Notes: generated by a model not told the origin, from the sequence alone. Positions 1 through 7,047 are shown, counted from the stretch's first letter. The stretch: DNA of 8,540 nt from Clostridia bacterium (GCA_018056585.1 JAGPFK010000039.1:1-8540), one strand, 5' to 3'. A program made the numbers and translations.

Positions 1-2
1 AT

Positions 3-263
3 TCAATGGTCAGGCTGGAGAGGAATCCTCAGCTCCGCACCAATGGGAAGCACTGCGGGGCTAGGCAACTGACTGCGGTTGGCCTCGTAGATCTCGAGAT
101 ACCGATCGGCGTCGCCCAAGTACTGGGCCGCCAGCGCTGTCAGCGTGTCGCCATCGACGATTACGTGGATCCGCTCCGCGCGCGACAAATCGGTGGCGTC
201 GAGCCCCAGCGAACCGCCCCAGCGGGCGCCGGTGATCGGGTCTTCAGGATAGGCCTTCGACAG
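3..263 (-). pseudogene. LysM domain fragment (foreign, GC-rich)
   Basis: This is the C-terminal end of the long minus-strand frame that stops at TGA 3-5. Its last ~55 codons read as a LysM domain, a peptidoglycan/chitin-binding fold: IHVIVDGDTLTALAAQYLG, then a YLEIYEANR segment and a final LPIGAELRIPL strand (about 176 down to 15). The preceding linker is rich in Pro, Gly and Asp. LysM domains with this 'GDADRYLEIYEANR' style are common in planctomycetes and other GC-rich bacteria. The DNA is far more GC-rich than the helicase and aminomutase genes. It has no start of its own and follows a patatin-like segment in frame. Whether patatin and LysM belong to one natural protein is unclear. It is a fragment, not a functional gene of this genome. 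Confidence 0.6.
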
Positions 264-1988
264 CACCGGAGGCGGCGCACCGGTGGGCAGGACCGTGACG
301 CGGACGTGTTCGGGGATGGCGGCCATGTCCCGGCGGAACCGGGCCCGGCGGGCGATCCAGTAGGCGTGCAGCGCCATGTCGAGCGGCCGCCGAGGTTCGG
401 GCCGGGGGCGTTCGAAGGTACCGGTGTGCAGCACGTAGATCTCGGTGGCCCCCAACTCGACCGCCCGGTTCACGGGCACGTCGTTCACGACCGCGCCGTC
501 GATGTACCGCACGCCGTCGATGACCACCGGGGGTGCGAATTGTCGTGAGTAACCCGCGATCGCACCAGCGTTTGAGCGACGATTCGCTGACGCCAATGGC
601 CTGCGCGACCTGTTTTGGGGTGACGAGTTTCTGCACGCAGGCCTCAATGCTATCTTCGCACCAGAAAATAAACTGAACGATATGGATGAATTGTAGTCTG
701 CCAACTTGTCAACCACGAAAGCTAAATAGACGGACACAACCGCAGCATACTGGTTTGCATCAGCTTTCGTAAAGCCGGCTATAATGGCATCTTCCTGAAT
801 TTTCTGTCTGGCTTCAATAACAAGGTCACTGAATGTCATAAGCGCTGTCAATTGGCGGTTGGTAAATATTTCATACCAATGAGTAATACCATATCCCCGC
901 CCACTGATTAGATTGCTCGTTTCTGTATTCATTTCAAGTTCTGGATATTTTTCTGGTAGTGAAACATCGCTGATAATCACATGATCTTTGAGAGGTGGAA
1001 GATAAATTCTGCCATTATTCCCTTCTGTTACAATAGCAATCATCGTTGAACCAGAGCGCTTATTTTGGAATTCACTTCTAATGTATGTTGAATCCGCTAT
1101 TCCGCCACACGCGACACACCTAAAATTGGCACCACGAGATGCTTTAGGTGAATGCATCGGTTGGCCTTCCCCTATTTTTACCTCATATTGTATCTCCTTA
1201 CCATTAATTACCGGCTCAATCCAGACTTTCTTGTCTTTTCTTTTAGATAACCACCACGTTCTGGCTAAAGGCATCTCACAGCCGCAGGCTGGATTCGGAC
1301 ACTTGACTGTTCTAGCCCACAACCAAGCGATAACCGGGACTTCCTGACCGTCAGGCAAAGTTGCTTTGGGATATAAATGTCCGATCCTTTTTTCAGCTTC
1401 ATCACGCATCCATTGACCATAATAGCGGACATCTTCTGCAAGTCCGGCGGCATCCTTCCAGCTGATATTGCTAAAGAGTTTATGGTTGTTTTCGGGATTG
1501 ACTGGAGGCTTTCCCACATAAAGGTAGGGGAGTTCTGTCAAGGCTTTGCTGATCATGACGGCTACCGGATTCAAATCACTGCCGTAAGCTGTCAGACCTA
1601 ATCTTTGGGCTTCAAGCGGGATGGTGCCTCCGCCGCAAAAAGGGTCGTAGATCGGCGGGATGTTATCCGTGTAGCGCGTCATTTCCATGCGGGCTTCTTT
1701 GAGTATATCAGGATCCGTGGAATTTTCCCATTTGATAAGCGAACGAATCAAATCAAACAACTCCGCGCGGCGTTGCTCTTGTGCTTCTGTCGTAGGGAAT
1801 TCATCCGGATGGGCGGAAGGGTCATCCACGATGGAAGCAAAAAGAACAGCACGGGCAGCTGCAAGAGGCCGTCTTGCCCACCAAAGATGCAATGTAGACG
1901 GATGACCATGGCGGATTGATTTTTCTCGGGATGAACACTCGTTAATATCTTCAAGTGGCAAAGATACCTCGATCAGTTTTTTCTTCAT
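3..1988 (-). CDS. DUF1156 adenine-specific DNA methylase, N-terminal part, in a chimeric open frame
   Basis: Residues 1-~446 (1988 down to about 651) match the DUF1156/COG1743 family of N6-adenine DNA methylases with a zinc-ribbon. Visible features are the N-terminal DUF1156 block (IEVSLPLEDINECSSREKSI, HPSTLHLWWARRPLAAARA), the SAM-binding motif I DPFCGGGTIPLEA (115-127) with SDLNPVAV after it, and a zinc-ribbon with CPNPACGC (230-237) and CVACGG (291-296). Family members run to roughly 900 residues and carry the catalytic DPPY-type motif in the C-terminal half. Here the homology stops near ADYNSSI (residues 430-436) or shortly after, before that motif. The open frame then continues by chance through foreign HTH and patatin/LysM DNA to residue 661. 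The ATG overlaps the helicase stop (ATGA), with AAAGGA upstream as RBS, so the two are translationally coupled. The true C-terminus is not in this window. As drawn, the protein could bind SAM but should not methylate DNA. Confidence 0.85.
   Translation of the reverse strand: MKKKLIEVSLPLEDINECSSREKSIRHGHPSTLHLWWARRPLAAARAVLFASIVDDPSAHPDEFPTTEAQEQRRAELFDLIRSLIKWENSTDPDILKEARMEMTRYTDNIPPIYDPFCGGGTIPLEAQRLGLTAYGSDLNPVAVMISKALTELPYLYVGKPPVNPENNHKLFSNISWKDAAGLAEDVRYYGQWMRDEAEKRIGHLYPKATLPDGQEVPVIAWLWARTVKCPNPACGCEMPLARTWWLSKRKDKKVWIEPVINGKEIQYEVKIGEGQPMHSPKASRGANFRCVACGGIADSTYIRSEFQNKRSGSTMIAIVTEGNNGRIYLPPLKDHVIISDVSLPEKYPELEMNTETSNLISGRGYGITHWYEIFTNRQLTALMTFSDLVIEARQKIQEDAIIAGFTKADANQYAAVVSVYLAFVVDKLADYNSSISFSLFSGAKIALRPACRNSSPQNRSRRPLASANRRSNAGAIAGYSRQFAPPVVIDGVRYIDGAVVNDVPVNRAVELGATEIYVLHTGTFERPRPEPRRPLDMALHAYWIARRARFRRDMAAIPEHVRVTVLPTGAPPPVLSKAYPEDPITGARWGGSLGLDATDLSRAERIHVIVDGDTLTALAAQYLGDADRYLEIYEANRSQLPSPAVLPIGAELRIPLQPDH
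264..539 (-). pseudogene. Patatin-like phospholipase C-terminal fragment (foreign, actinobacterial-looking)
   Basis: Read on the minus strand, this segment gives FAPPVVIDGVRYIDGAVVND followed by VPVNRAVELGATEIYVLHTG. That is the conserved DGG/DGA-type strand of patatin-like phospholipases, with the catalytic Asp in YIDGAVVND (DGG is usual; DGA here). It continues as RPLDMALHAYWIARRARF and HVRVTVLPTGAPPP, a pattern I associate with actinobacterial (mycobacterial) patatin-family proteins. The N-terminal half with the oxyanion hole and the GXSXG nucleophile is absent. Immediately upstream the DNA switches to an unrelated MerR-type HTH in another frame, so this is a broken fragment. GC content is much higher than in the rest of the window. 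A chimeric join is more likely than a real truncated gene. Confidence 0.65.
514..636 (-). pseudogene. MerR/excisionase-type helix-turn-helix N-terminal fragment (foreign)
   Basis: From a GTG at 636, the minus strand reads MQKLVTPKQVAQAIGVSESS, LKRWCDRGLLTTIRT and PGGHRR. This is the complete winged-HTH start of a MerR/excisionase-like DNA-binding protein (helix-turn-helix at residues ~6-25, wing ending GGHRR). The exact style, with SESSLKRWCDRGLL and GGHRR, is one I associate with planctomycete regulators. After ~41 residues the frame becomes Arg-rich nonsense that lasts to about 244, because the DNA there encodes the patatin fragment in a different frame. No clear ribosome binding site precedes the GTG. 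The fragment is about 120 bases long and lies between two other sources of DNA. Confidence 0.65.
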
Positions 1989-4900
1989 GAATATTCCTTT
2001 CTGTCTATAAGGGTACCAATTGTCATGAGTTTATCTATTGGGTAGGTTACACTGCTAGCATGAAAATCAGGAGGCTGATGAAATGCTTTTTGGATGTAAG
2101 TCAAAGTTCGCTGATTTTCATCAATTTCAACAATAGCGAGAATATAATGATCCGGCACATTTAGAGCTTTATAGATCTCATTTTTGGTTAAGGTGACATG
2201 GGTTGTTCCTTGGCGCCTTCCTTTGACTTCGATTAATCTCAGATGTCCATCTTTTTTTGATTCAATATCATATCCGATGTTTTCTGCGCTGACATCAACA
2301 GGAATAAAACCAAGACTTAGCTCATGCTTCATCACTGTTTCCATGGCAATTCGTTCTATTTCGCGGGTTTCTTGAGTTAACTTATCTGATTCTTGTTTTT
2401 GATCGGTTATCATATGACTTGGTATAATAAAAGCACAGCCAATCATTGCCGGTGGAAGTGGGCTGAGTTTTTTTTCCTGTTCAAGTTCCATCAGGCGCCT
2501 GTCTCTTCGTTCTGCCAATTCATCGGCTCTTCGCCTTGCTAGTTCTGAGTTCAGTTTTGCATTAACCTTTCCGGCTTGTTCCTGTACTTTTAGTTCTTCT
2601 GCCTTTGCGTCCCAATGATTTATTTCACGTGTCAACCTGTCATAAACAGCAGCCTCGACTTTCTCGATCTGCTTATATTTTCGTTCGCGGACTTCATTCA
2701 GATGCGGCGGAATCAAATATTGCACCGCATATTGTTCCGCTTTCTGCTCTAAGTCTTCATTCAGCCATTCAGTTTGCTTTTTTATTTGTAACACTTTCTC
2801 TTTTTCTTCATCCTTGACCGGTCGATAATTTAAATAAGGTGCATCGCCGGCATTAATGGCACGTCCATCTGCCGTCATTTCCACAAAGTGCATCCTTTGA
2901 GAAATGAAGAGTCGATTCCCCTGACTGTCTTTGCGGCCATCCTGTATGGCATTTTTGAATATGACCAATAGCCTTGGGTCTTGTGTCTTATTTGTCTCGT
3001 CAATAAGGATGGCTCCCTCTCTCAAAACACCCCGGTATTTTTCGAGCAATAAACTAATGACTGACTCAAGGAGGGGATGTCCAGGGCAAATTAATGAGGC
3101 CAGAGGCTTATCGGGAAGCGTTATAAAGTCCTTTTCAAAGCATACTCTTTCATAACTTCTGGCAAGTGGTTTTGTGGCTTGATCCATCTGTGCCTGGATT
3201 CGAATTGATTTTGGTATGTGTTTGATTTCATATCGATTGGCTTCTCGTTTATAAATGGATCCACCCAGTTTGCAAAAGCCCTCGATGAAAAAGGCTTCAA
3301 TAAAATGTGGCTGGAGCCTTTTGGCATTGATTCGTTCCATGTCTTCACGGATTTGCTCAACTTTTTGAAGATCCATGTTTTCACGCGCCAACGCCTTGTT
3401 ATCTAACAGCTGTCTGATTTTTTCTGTATCCAGCGCATTAGTAATCGTCTGATCTAACCTTGCTCTAACCTCAGGCTGTTCGCCATATCGAATGGCATCA
3501 ATCAAAAGATCTCTCAGAGGCATGTCTTCATACGTCATCTTGCCGAGTACGTCAAACACCCGTCCTCCTAATGCAATGCGCTCCTGCTCCAACTTATCCA
3601 ACAATCGTTTGAAAACATAACCTTCTCTGGTTTCAGCTGCAACCAGATTCCACATATGGCAGACTTCAGTCTGACCAATTCTATGAATTCGGCCAAAGCG
3701 TTGCTCCAGCCTGTTTGGATTCCATGGCAAGTCATAGTTAATCATCAGGTGTGCTCTTTGTAAATTGATGCCTTCGCCTGCAGCATCGGTTGCCACAAGG
3801 ATGCGGGTCGTCGCGTCTTGTGCAAATTGCTCCTGGACTTTACGGCGATCATCCCGCCGCATCCCGCCGTGCAGGTTTACGACAGCATCAGGATCACCCA
3901 GCAGGGACTGGATTCGGCCTGTCAGATAATCGAGCGTGTCTTTGTGTTCTGTAAAAATAATCAATTTTTCTCGTGTATGTTTTTGATCAAACATCCGGCT
4001 GTCATCTTGTAACAAATGAGAGAGTTCTTCCCATTTACGATCCTCACCGCTTAATCTGAGATCAGCGGCAAGATCGACAAGATGAGACAATGTCTGGATT
4101 TCTGCTTCCAACTCGGCAATTGTGCGGGCTGCCGTAGCCTGATCGATCAGATTGTTTTCTATTTCTTCTAGTTCTGTATACGGAACATCATCCAGATCAT
4201 CGATCTCAATATTTAACTGAATAGCATGATCATTCTCAGTCAGATCGATTTCTCTTTTTAAAAGTTTTTCTTCCTTTAGTCTCCTTTCAAGACGTATTCG
4301 GCGCCTTCTGAGGGATTGGTAAATAGCTTCCGGCGAGGAAGCCAGCCTCCGCTGTAAAATAGTCAGCGCAAAGCCCACAGTTCCTTTCCTTTTATCATTC
4401 TGCAACCGTTCGGCTCGATTGAATTCTTCTCGCACATAGTCCGTAACTGCCTTATAGAGTTGAGCTTCCTTATCAGAGAGAACATAATTGACAGTATAGG
4501 CAAGACGTTCAGGGAACAAAGGACGACCATCAAATTTTACAAGGTCTTCTTTGACCACCCTGCGCATCAGATCAGAGACATCAGATTGATGGTGATTTGG
4601 TCTGTATTTGCCTTCAAACCGATCGGCATCCAGCAGAGCCATAAATAATTGGAAATCCGCTTCTTTACCGTTATGAGGCGTTGCAGTCAGTAAAAGAAAA
4701 TGTCGTGTAATGGTGGAAAGCAATTGTCCAAGTTTATATCGTTTGGTATATGTCGTGTTATTACCATACACCGTTGCAGACATTTTATGGGCCTCGTCAC
4801 AGACAATCAGGTCCCAGTCAGTCGCTTTGAGCTTTTGCTGCACATCATCGTCTCTGGCAAGTTTATCCAGCCTGGCAATACAGAGGGGTGTTTCCTGAAA

Positions 4901-5482
4901 AGCATTACCTGTTCGGGCAGATTCTAATCGGTCATTGGTCATGATTTCAAAAGCAAGGTTAAATTTTTGGCTGAGTTCATCCTGCCACTGCTCACAAAGA
5001 TTGCCGGGTGTCACAATAAGACACCGACTGAGGTCGCCTCTGATGATAAGTTCTTTGATAAAAAGACCGGCCATGATGGTTTTGCCGGCACCTGGATCAT
5101 CTGCAAGAAGGTATCGAAGAGGATGGCGATTCAGCATTTCCTCATAAACTGCCGTAATTTGGTGAGGGAGTGGCTCTATGAGAGATGTATGAACAGCAAG
5201 GTGAAGATCGAATAAATGAGCCAGATTGATGCGGCAGGCTTCTGCAACAAGCTTGAACAGGCCGCCATCGCCGGAAAAAGACCAGGGTGTATGGGATTGC
5301 TCAAGCTGCAGAGCCGATTCACGATCGCTATAAAGCAGCTCATTATGAACGGAGCCATCAACTTTTTTATAAGTCAACTCGATGGCTTCCGGACCAAAAG
5401 GTCTCACCTGAACAACTGTTACAGGCTCTTTAGGTATAATTCCAGATAAGACTTGTCCGATCTGGATGTCAGCCAGCCGCAT
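1985..5482 (-). CDS. SNF2-type DEAH-box helicase with C-terminal DUF3883 domain
   Basis: A 1165-residue superfamily-2 helicase/translocase, intact from ATG to TGA. Walker A is LLADDPGAGKT (125-135), motif II is DEAH (229-232), motif III is TATPH (266-270), motif V is ATDAAGEGINLQ (564-575) and motif VI is QRFGRIHRIGQ (594-604), so all catalytic motifs are present. Residues ~380-470 hold a charged helical insertion between the two RecA lobes, and 890-1005 is a strongly charged, probably coiled-coil segment. The end (about 1045-1165) is a DUF3883 domain with GYDIE (1070-1074) and IEVKGR (1084-1089), a D...ExK arrangement resembling PD-(D/E)XK nucleases. The start has GGAGG 12 bases upstream, slightly far but clear. 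It is the first gene of a two-gene (or longer) unit, with the DUF1156 methylase overlapping its stop by 4 bases. Helicases of this type beside DUF1156 methylases occur in anti-phage/restriction-like islands. A DNA-translocating role there is inference. It differs from classical DISARM DrmD by partner family. Confidence 0.9.
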   Translation of the reverse strand: MRLADIQIGQVLSGIIPKEPVTVVQVRPFGPEAIELTYKKVDGSVHNELLYSDRESALQLEQSHTPWSFSGDGGLFKLVAEACRINLAHLFDLHLAVHTSLIEPLPHQITAVYEEMLNRHPLRYLLADDPGAGKTIMAGLFIKELIIRGDLSRCLIVTPGNLCEQWQDELSQKFNLAFEIMTNDRLESARTGNAFQETPLCIARLDKLARDDDVQQKLKATDWDLIVCDEAHKMSATVYGNNTTYTKRYKLGQLLSTITRHFLLLTATPHNGKEADFQLFMALLDADRFEGKYRPNHHQSDVSDLMRRVVKEDLVKFDGRPLFPERLAYTVNYVLSDKEAQLYKAVTDYVREEFNRAERLQNDKRKGTVGFALTILQRRLASSPEAIYQSLRRRRIRLERRLKEEKLLKREIDLTENDHAIQLNIEIDDLDDVPYTELEEIENNLIDQATAARTIAELEAEIQTLSHLVDLAADLRLSGEDRKWEELSHLLQDDSRMFDQKHTREKLIIFTEHKDTLDYLTGRIQSLLGDPDAVVNLHGGMRRDDRRKVQEQFAQDATTRILVATDAAGEGINLQRAHLMINYDLPWNPNRLEQRFGRIHRIGQTEVCHMWNLVAAETREGYVFKRLLDKLEQERIALGGRVFDVLGKMTYEDMPLRDLLIDAIRYGEQPEVRARLDQTITNALDTEKIRQLLDNKALARENMDLQKVEQIREDMERINAKRLQPHFIEAFFIEGFCKLGGSIYKREANRYEIKHIPKSIRIQAQMDQATKPLARSYERVCFEKDFITLPDKPLASLICPGHPLLESVISLLLEKYRGVLREGAILIDETNKTQDPRLLVIFKNAIQDGRKDSQGNRLFISQRMHFVEMTADGRAINAGDAPYLNYRPVKDEEKEKVLQIKKQTEWLNEDLEQKAEQYAVQYLIPPHLNEVRERKYKQIEKVEAAVYDRLTREINHWDAKAEELKVQEQAGKVNAKLNSELARRRADELAERRDRRLMELEQEKKLSPLPPAMIGCAFIIPSHMITDQKQESDKLTQETREIERIAMETVMKHELSLGFIPVDVSAENIGYDIESKKDGHLRLIEVKGRRQGTTHVTLTKNEIYKALNVPDHYILAIVEIDENQRTLTYIQKAFHQPPDFHASSVTYPIDKLMTIGTLIDRKEYS

Positions 5483-5526
5483 GTGTTTTTGGTTCCTCCG
5501 ACAAAATTAAATTGATATAAACCGCA

Positions 5527-5561
5527 ACATAAAGATGCTGTCGGATTCCTGATCTTTATGT
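5527..5561. repeat. Perfect 10-bp inverted repeat just downstream of the helicase -10 box
   Basis: ACATAAAGAT (5527-5536) and its exact complement ATCTTTATGT (5552-5561) flank a 15-base spacer. The repeat directly abuts the -10 box at 5562-5567, so it covers the expected transcription start. It could be an operator for a repressor of the helicase operon, or form a hairpin at the 5' end of the mRNA. No U-tract follows on the minus strand, so it is not a terminator. Confidence 0.55.
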
Positions 5562-5590
5562 ATTATACAATAATAAGCAGATGAATTGAA
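5562..5590 (-). promoter_or_regulatory. Putative sigma-A promoter of the helicase-methylase operon
   Basis: A perfect -10 box TATAAT lies on the minus strand at 5567-5562. The hexamer 17 bases upstream is TTCAAT (5590-5585), which matches the -35 consensus at only three positions. Both boxes touch inverted repeats, which suggests the promoter is weak or regulated rather than constitutive. It would give a leader of about 70 bases before the helicase ATG. Confidence 0.5.
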
Positions 5591-5652
5591 CCATCAGTTC
5601 GGTGCTTCTCATGCAGCTGTTAAATAAGTCGGTGTCTCCGAATCGATGGTTC
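5588..5652. repeat. Interrupted 15-base inverted repeat upstream of the helicase promoter
   Basis: The arms at 5588-5602 and 5638-5652 pair at 13 of 15 positions: 8 bp (GAACCATC/GATGGTTC), a 2-base mismatch, then 5 bp (TTCGG/CCGAA). The spacer is 35 bases. The left arm overlaps the weak -35 region of the helicase promoter. It may be a binding site for a regulator or the trace of a small inserted element. No coding sequence lies inside it. Confidence 0.5.
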
Positions 5653-5658
5653 TGTCTG

Positions 5659-5742
5659 CTACAGTATCAACATGAAAGAAAAATAGTTGCCATCCGGGTC
5701 ATCGGAGCATGAGGGCCCATATCTTTTATTGCTATTGCTAAG
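5659..5742 (-). pseudogene. Possible 3' remnant of a VOC/glyoxalase-fold gene
   Basis: Between an in-frame TGA (5745-5743) and TAG (5661-5659), the minus strand reads a short tail: RYGPSCSDDPDGNYFSFMLIL. The pattern YGP...DPDGNYFSF is the typical last strand of VOC-superfamily (glyoxalase/bleomycin-resistance) proteins, where DPDGN precedes the final metal-ligand strand. Only about 26 residues survive and no start is available. A perfect but unused Shine-Dalgarno lies 28-35 bases further upstream (5770-5777). The reading rests on one motif, so coincidence is possible. Confidence 0.35.
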
Positions 5743-5769
5743 TCAAAAAAGATGGGAGAACGATGATCT

Positions 5770-5777
5770 ACCTCCTT
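5770..5777 (-). promoter_or_regulatory. Orphan perfect Shine-Dalgarno AAGGAGGT
   Basis: The minus strand carries AAGGAGGT at 5777-5770, complementary to the end of 16S rRNA over its full length. No ATG, GTG or TTG follows at normal spacing; an ATC ATC pair sits where a start should be. It lies about 30 bases after the eam stop. It is best explained as the ribosome binding site of a gene since lost or damaged, possibly the VOC remnant downstream. Confidence 0.4.
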
Positions 5778-5808
5778 GCTTGTTGTGTAGGCGGCTGTTG
5801 TAGAATTA

Positions 5809-7047
5809 TTATGGCTCATTGTCGATCTCGAAATACTTTCCCTCCCAATTTCGGAAAACCGCTTTGTTTTTTCCGATGTAACAGAGGTAATTAGGCAGGA
5901 TAGGCGTTTTACCGAGACCTTTCGGTCCGTTGACAATATAGGTGGGGATGGCCATGCCGGAAGTTCTGCCGCGGAGGGACTCCATGATCTCCAATCCCTC
6001 TTCGATCCTGACCCAGAAATGAGCGGTCCCTATAACGGTTTTGGGATGGAAAATGTAATACGGCTTGACTCTTATCGTCAAAAGTGCCTGGTTCAGCTTG
6101 CGTACCACATACTTATTGTTGTTGATGCCATTGAGCAGGACCATTTGATTGCCAAGAGGAATGCCGGCATCCGCCAGCATATCACAGGCTTTTTTTGATT
6201 CGCGGGTGATTTCCCTTGGGCTGTTGAAGTGGGTGTTCACATAAATTGGATGATATTTTTTCAGTATTTGTGTTAATTCGGGCGTGATTCTTTGAGGCAA
6301 GGTTACCGGTGTTCTTGTTCCAAAGCGGATGATTTCCACATGCTTGATTTGGCGAAGCTCTGAGAGCAGCCAGTCTATGGCTTCATCACTGAGCATGAAA
6401 GCGTCGCCCCCGGTGATGAGCACATCCCGGATTTCCGGATGGTTGCGCACGTAATTGATGGCTTGCTTCAGCTGATTCTGGGACGCGTGTACATCGCACT
6501 CGCCGATCAGACGCCGGCGCTGACAAAAACGGCAATACATGCCGCACAGATTGGTGACTTTTATGATCAGTCTGTCCGGATACCGTCGTGTAATCAGTTC
6601 TGCTGGTGTCCAGCCTTCCTCATCCATCGGATCCGGCTCACCTTTCTCGTCCAGTTCTAAAATGGAAGGAACAGCTTGTTTCCTGATCGGGCAATTCGGG
6701 TTATTGGGATCGATCAAAGACAGGTAATAAGGAGAAATGGCAAACCGGAATTTTTTACAGACCTCTGAGATTTGCCGCTGCTCTAAGGAAGATAAGTTGA
6801 GAATAAAAGCAAGATCATCGACTTTTGAAAAACGATTTTGAAGCTGCCAGTGATAATCAGCCCATTCGTTTTCTGTCGCACCGAGTTTATTAAGGATAGC
6901 CTGCTTTCGAAGCTCGATCTGCTTTTCATCTTCAATTCCTGTTTTGATCGTGTTTTTAATCTGCTCATAGTCCGCAATGGTTCGAAAAAGATGATCAAAA
7001 CGATCTTCTTTAACGTTGATGTTCCTGACTTGATATTGCCTTGGCAT
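5809..7047 (-). CDS. eam: Glutamate 2,3-aminomutase (radical SAM, PLP-dependent)
   Basis: A 412-residue member of the lysine 2,3-aminomutase (KamA) family that should convert L-glutamate to beta-glutamate, a compatible solute. The radical-SAM [4Fe-4S] motif is CGMYCRFC (C168, C172, C175), followed by the GGD motif (214-216). The PLP-binding lysine is K380 in GPKGLGKTP. Lysine 2,3-aminomutases use two Asp residues (Asp293 and Asp330 in Clostridium subterminale) to hold the substrate side-chain amine. Here these positions are K336 (YYIFHPK) and N373 (IVNGPKG), with the same 37-residue spacing. As I recall, this Lys/Asn pair defines glutamate 2,3-aminomutase of Clostridioides difficile, so the substrate call is strong. 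I place the start at ATG 7047, with GGGAGGAAGA (7060-7051) just before it. A frame extension to 7119 would run through the terminator and is rejected. Expression is governed by the c-di-AMP riboswitch upstream. No acetyltransferase (ablB-like) gene follows, which fits a glutamate rather than lysine product. Confidence 0.92.
   Translation of the reverse strand: MPRQYQVRNINVKEDRFDHLFRTIADYEQIKNTIKTGIEDEKQIELRKQAILNKLGATENEWADYHWQLQNRFSKVDDLAFILNLSSLEQRQISEVCKKFRFAISPYYLSLIDPNNPNCPIRKQAVPSILELDEKGEPDPMDEEGWTPAELITRRYPDRLIIKVTNLCGMYCRFCQRRRLIGECDVHASQNQLKQAINYVRNHPEIRDVLITGGDAFMLSDEAIDWLLSELRQIKHVEIIRFGTRTPVTLPQRITPELTQILKKYHPIYVNTHFNSPREITRESKKACDMLADAGIPLGNQMVLLNGINNNKYVVRKLNQALLTIRVKPYYIFHPKTVIGTAHFWVRIEEGLEIMESLRGRTSGMAIPTYIVNGPKGLGKTPILPNYLCYIGKNKAVFRNWEGKYFEIDNEP

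Noticed and set aside
6..548. Plus-strand 180-codon open frame
   Set aside because: Antisense shadow of the GC-rich patatin/LysM fragment; Arg/Asp/Gly-rich with no domain, and long only because GC-rich DNA has few stops.
1985..5482. Calling the helicase DrmD of a class 1 DISARM system
   Set aside because: No drmA, drmB or drmC gene is visible and the partner is a DUF1156 methylase, not the DISARM adenine methylase family.
5716..5756. Imperfect inverted repeat CCCATCTTTT / AAAAGATATGGG as the eam terminator
   Set aside because: The stem has a 2-base bulge and a long loop, and no U-tract follows on the minus strand. I found no convincing terminator for eam.
5667..5819. Minus-strand 50-codon frame starting ATG 5819 inside the end of eam
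   Set aside because: No Shine-Dalgarno before the ATG and no recognisable motif; the strong SD at 5770-5777 lies inside it, and the DPDGN signal is in another frame.
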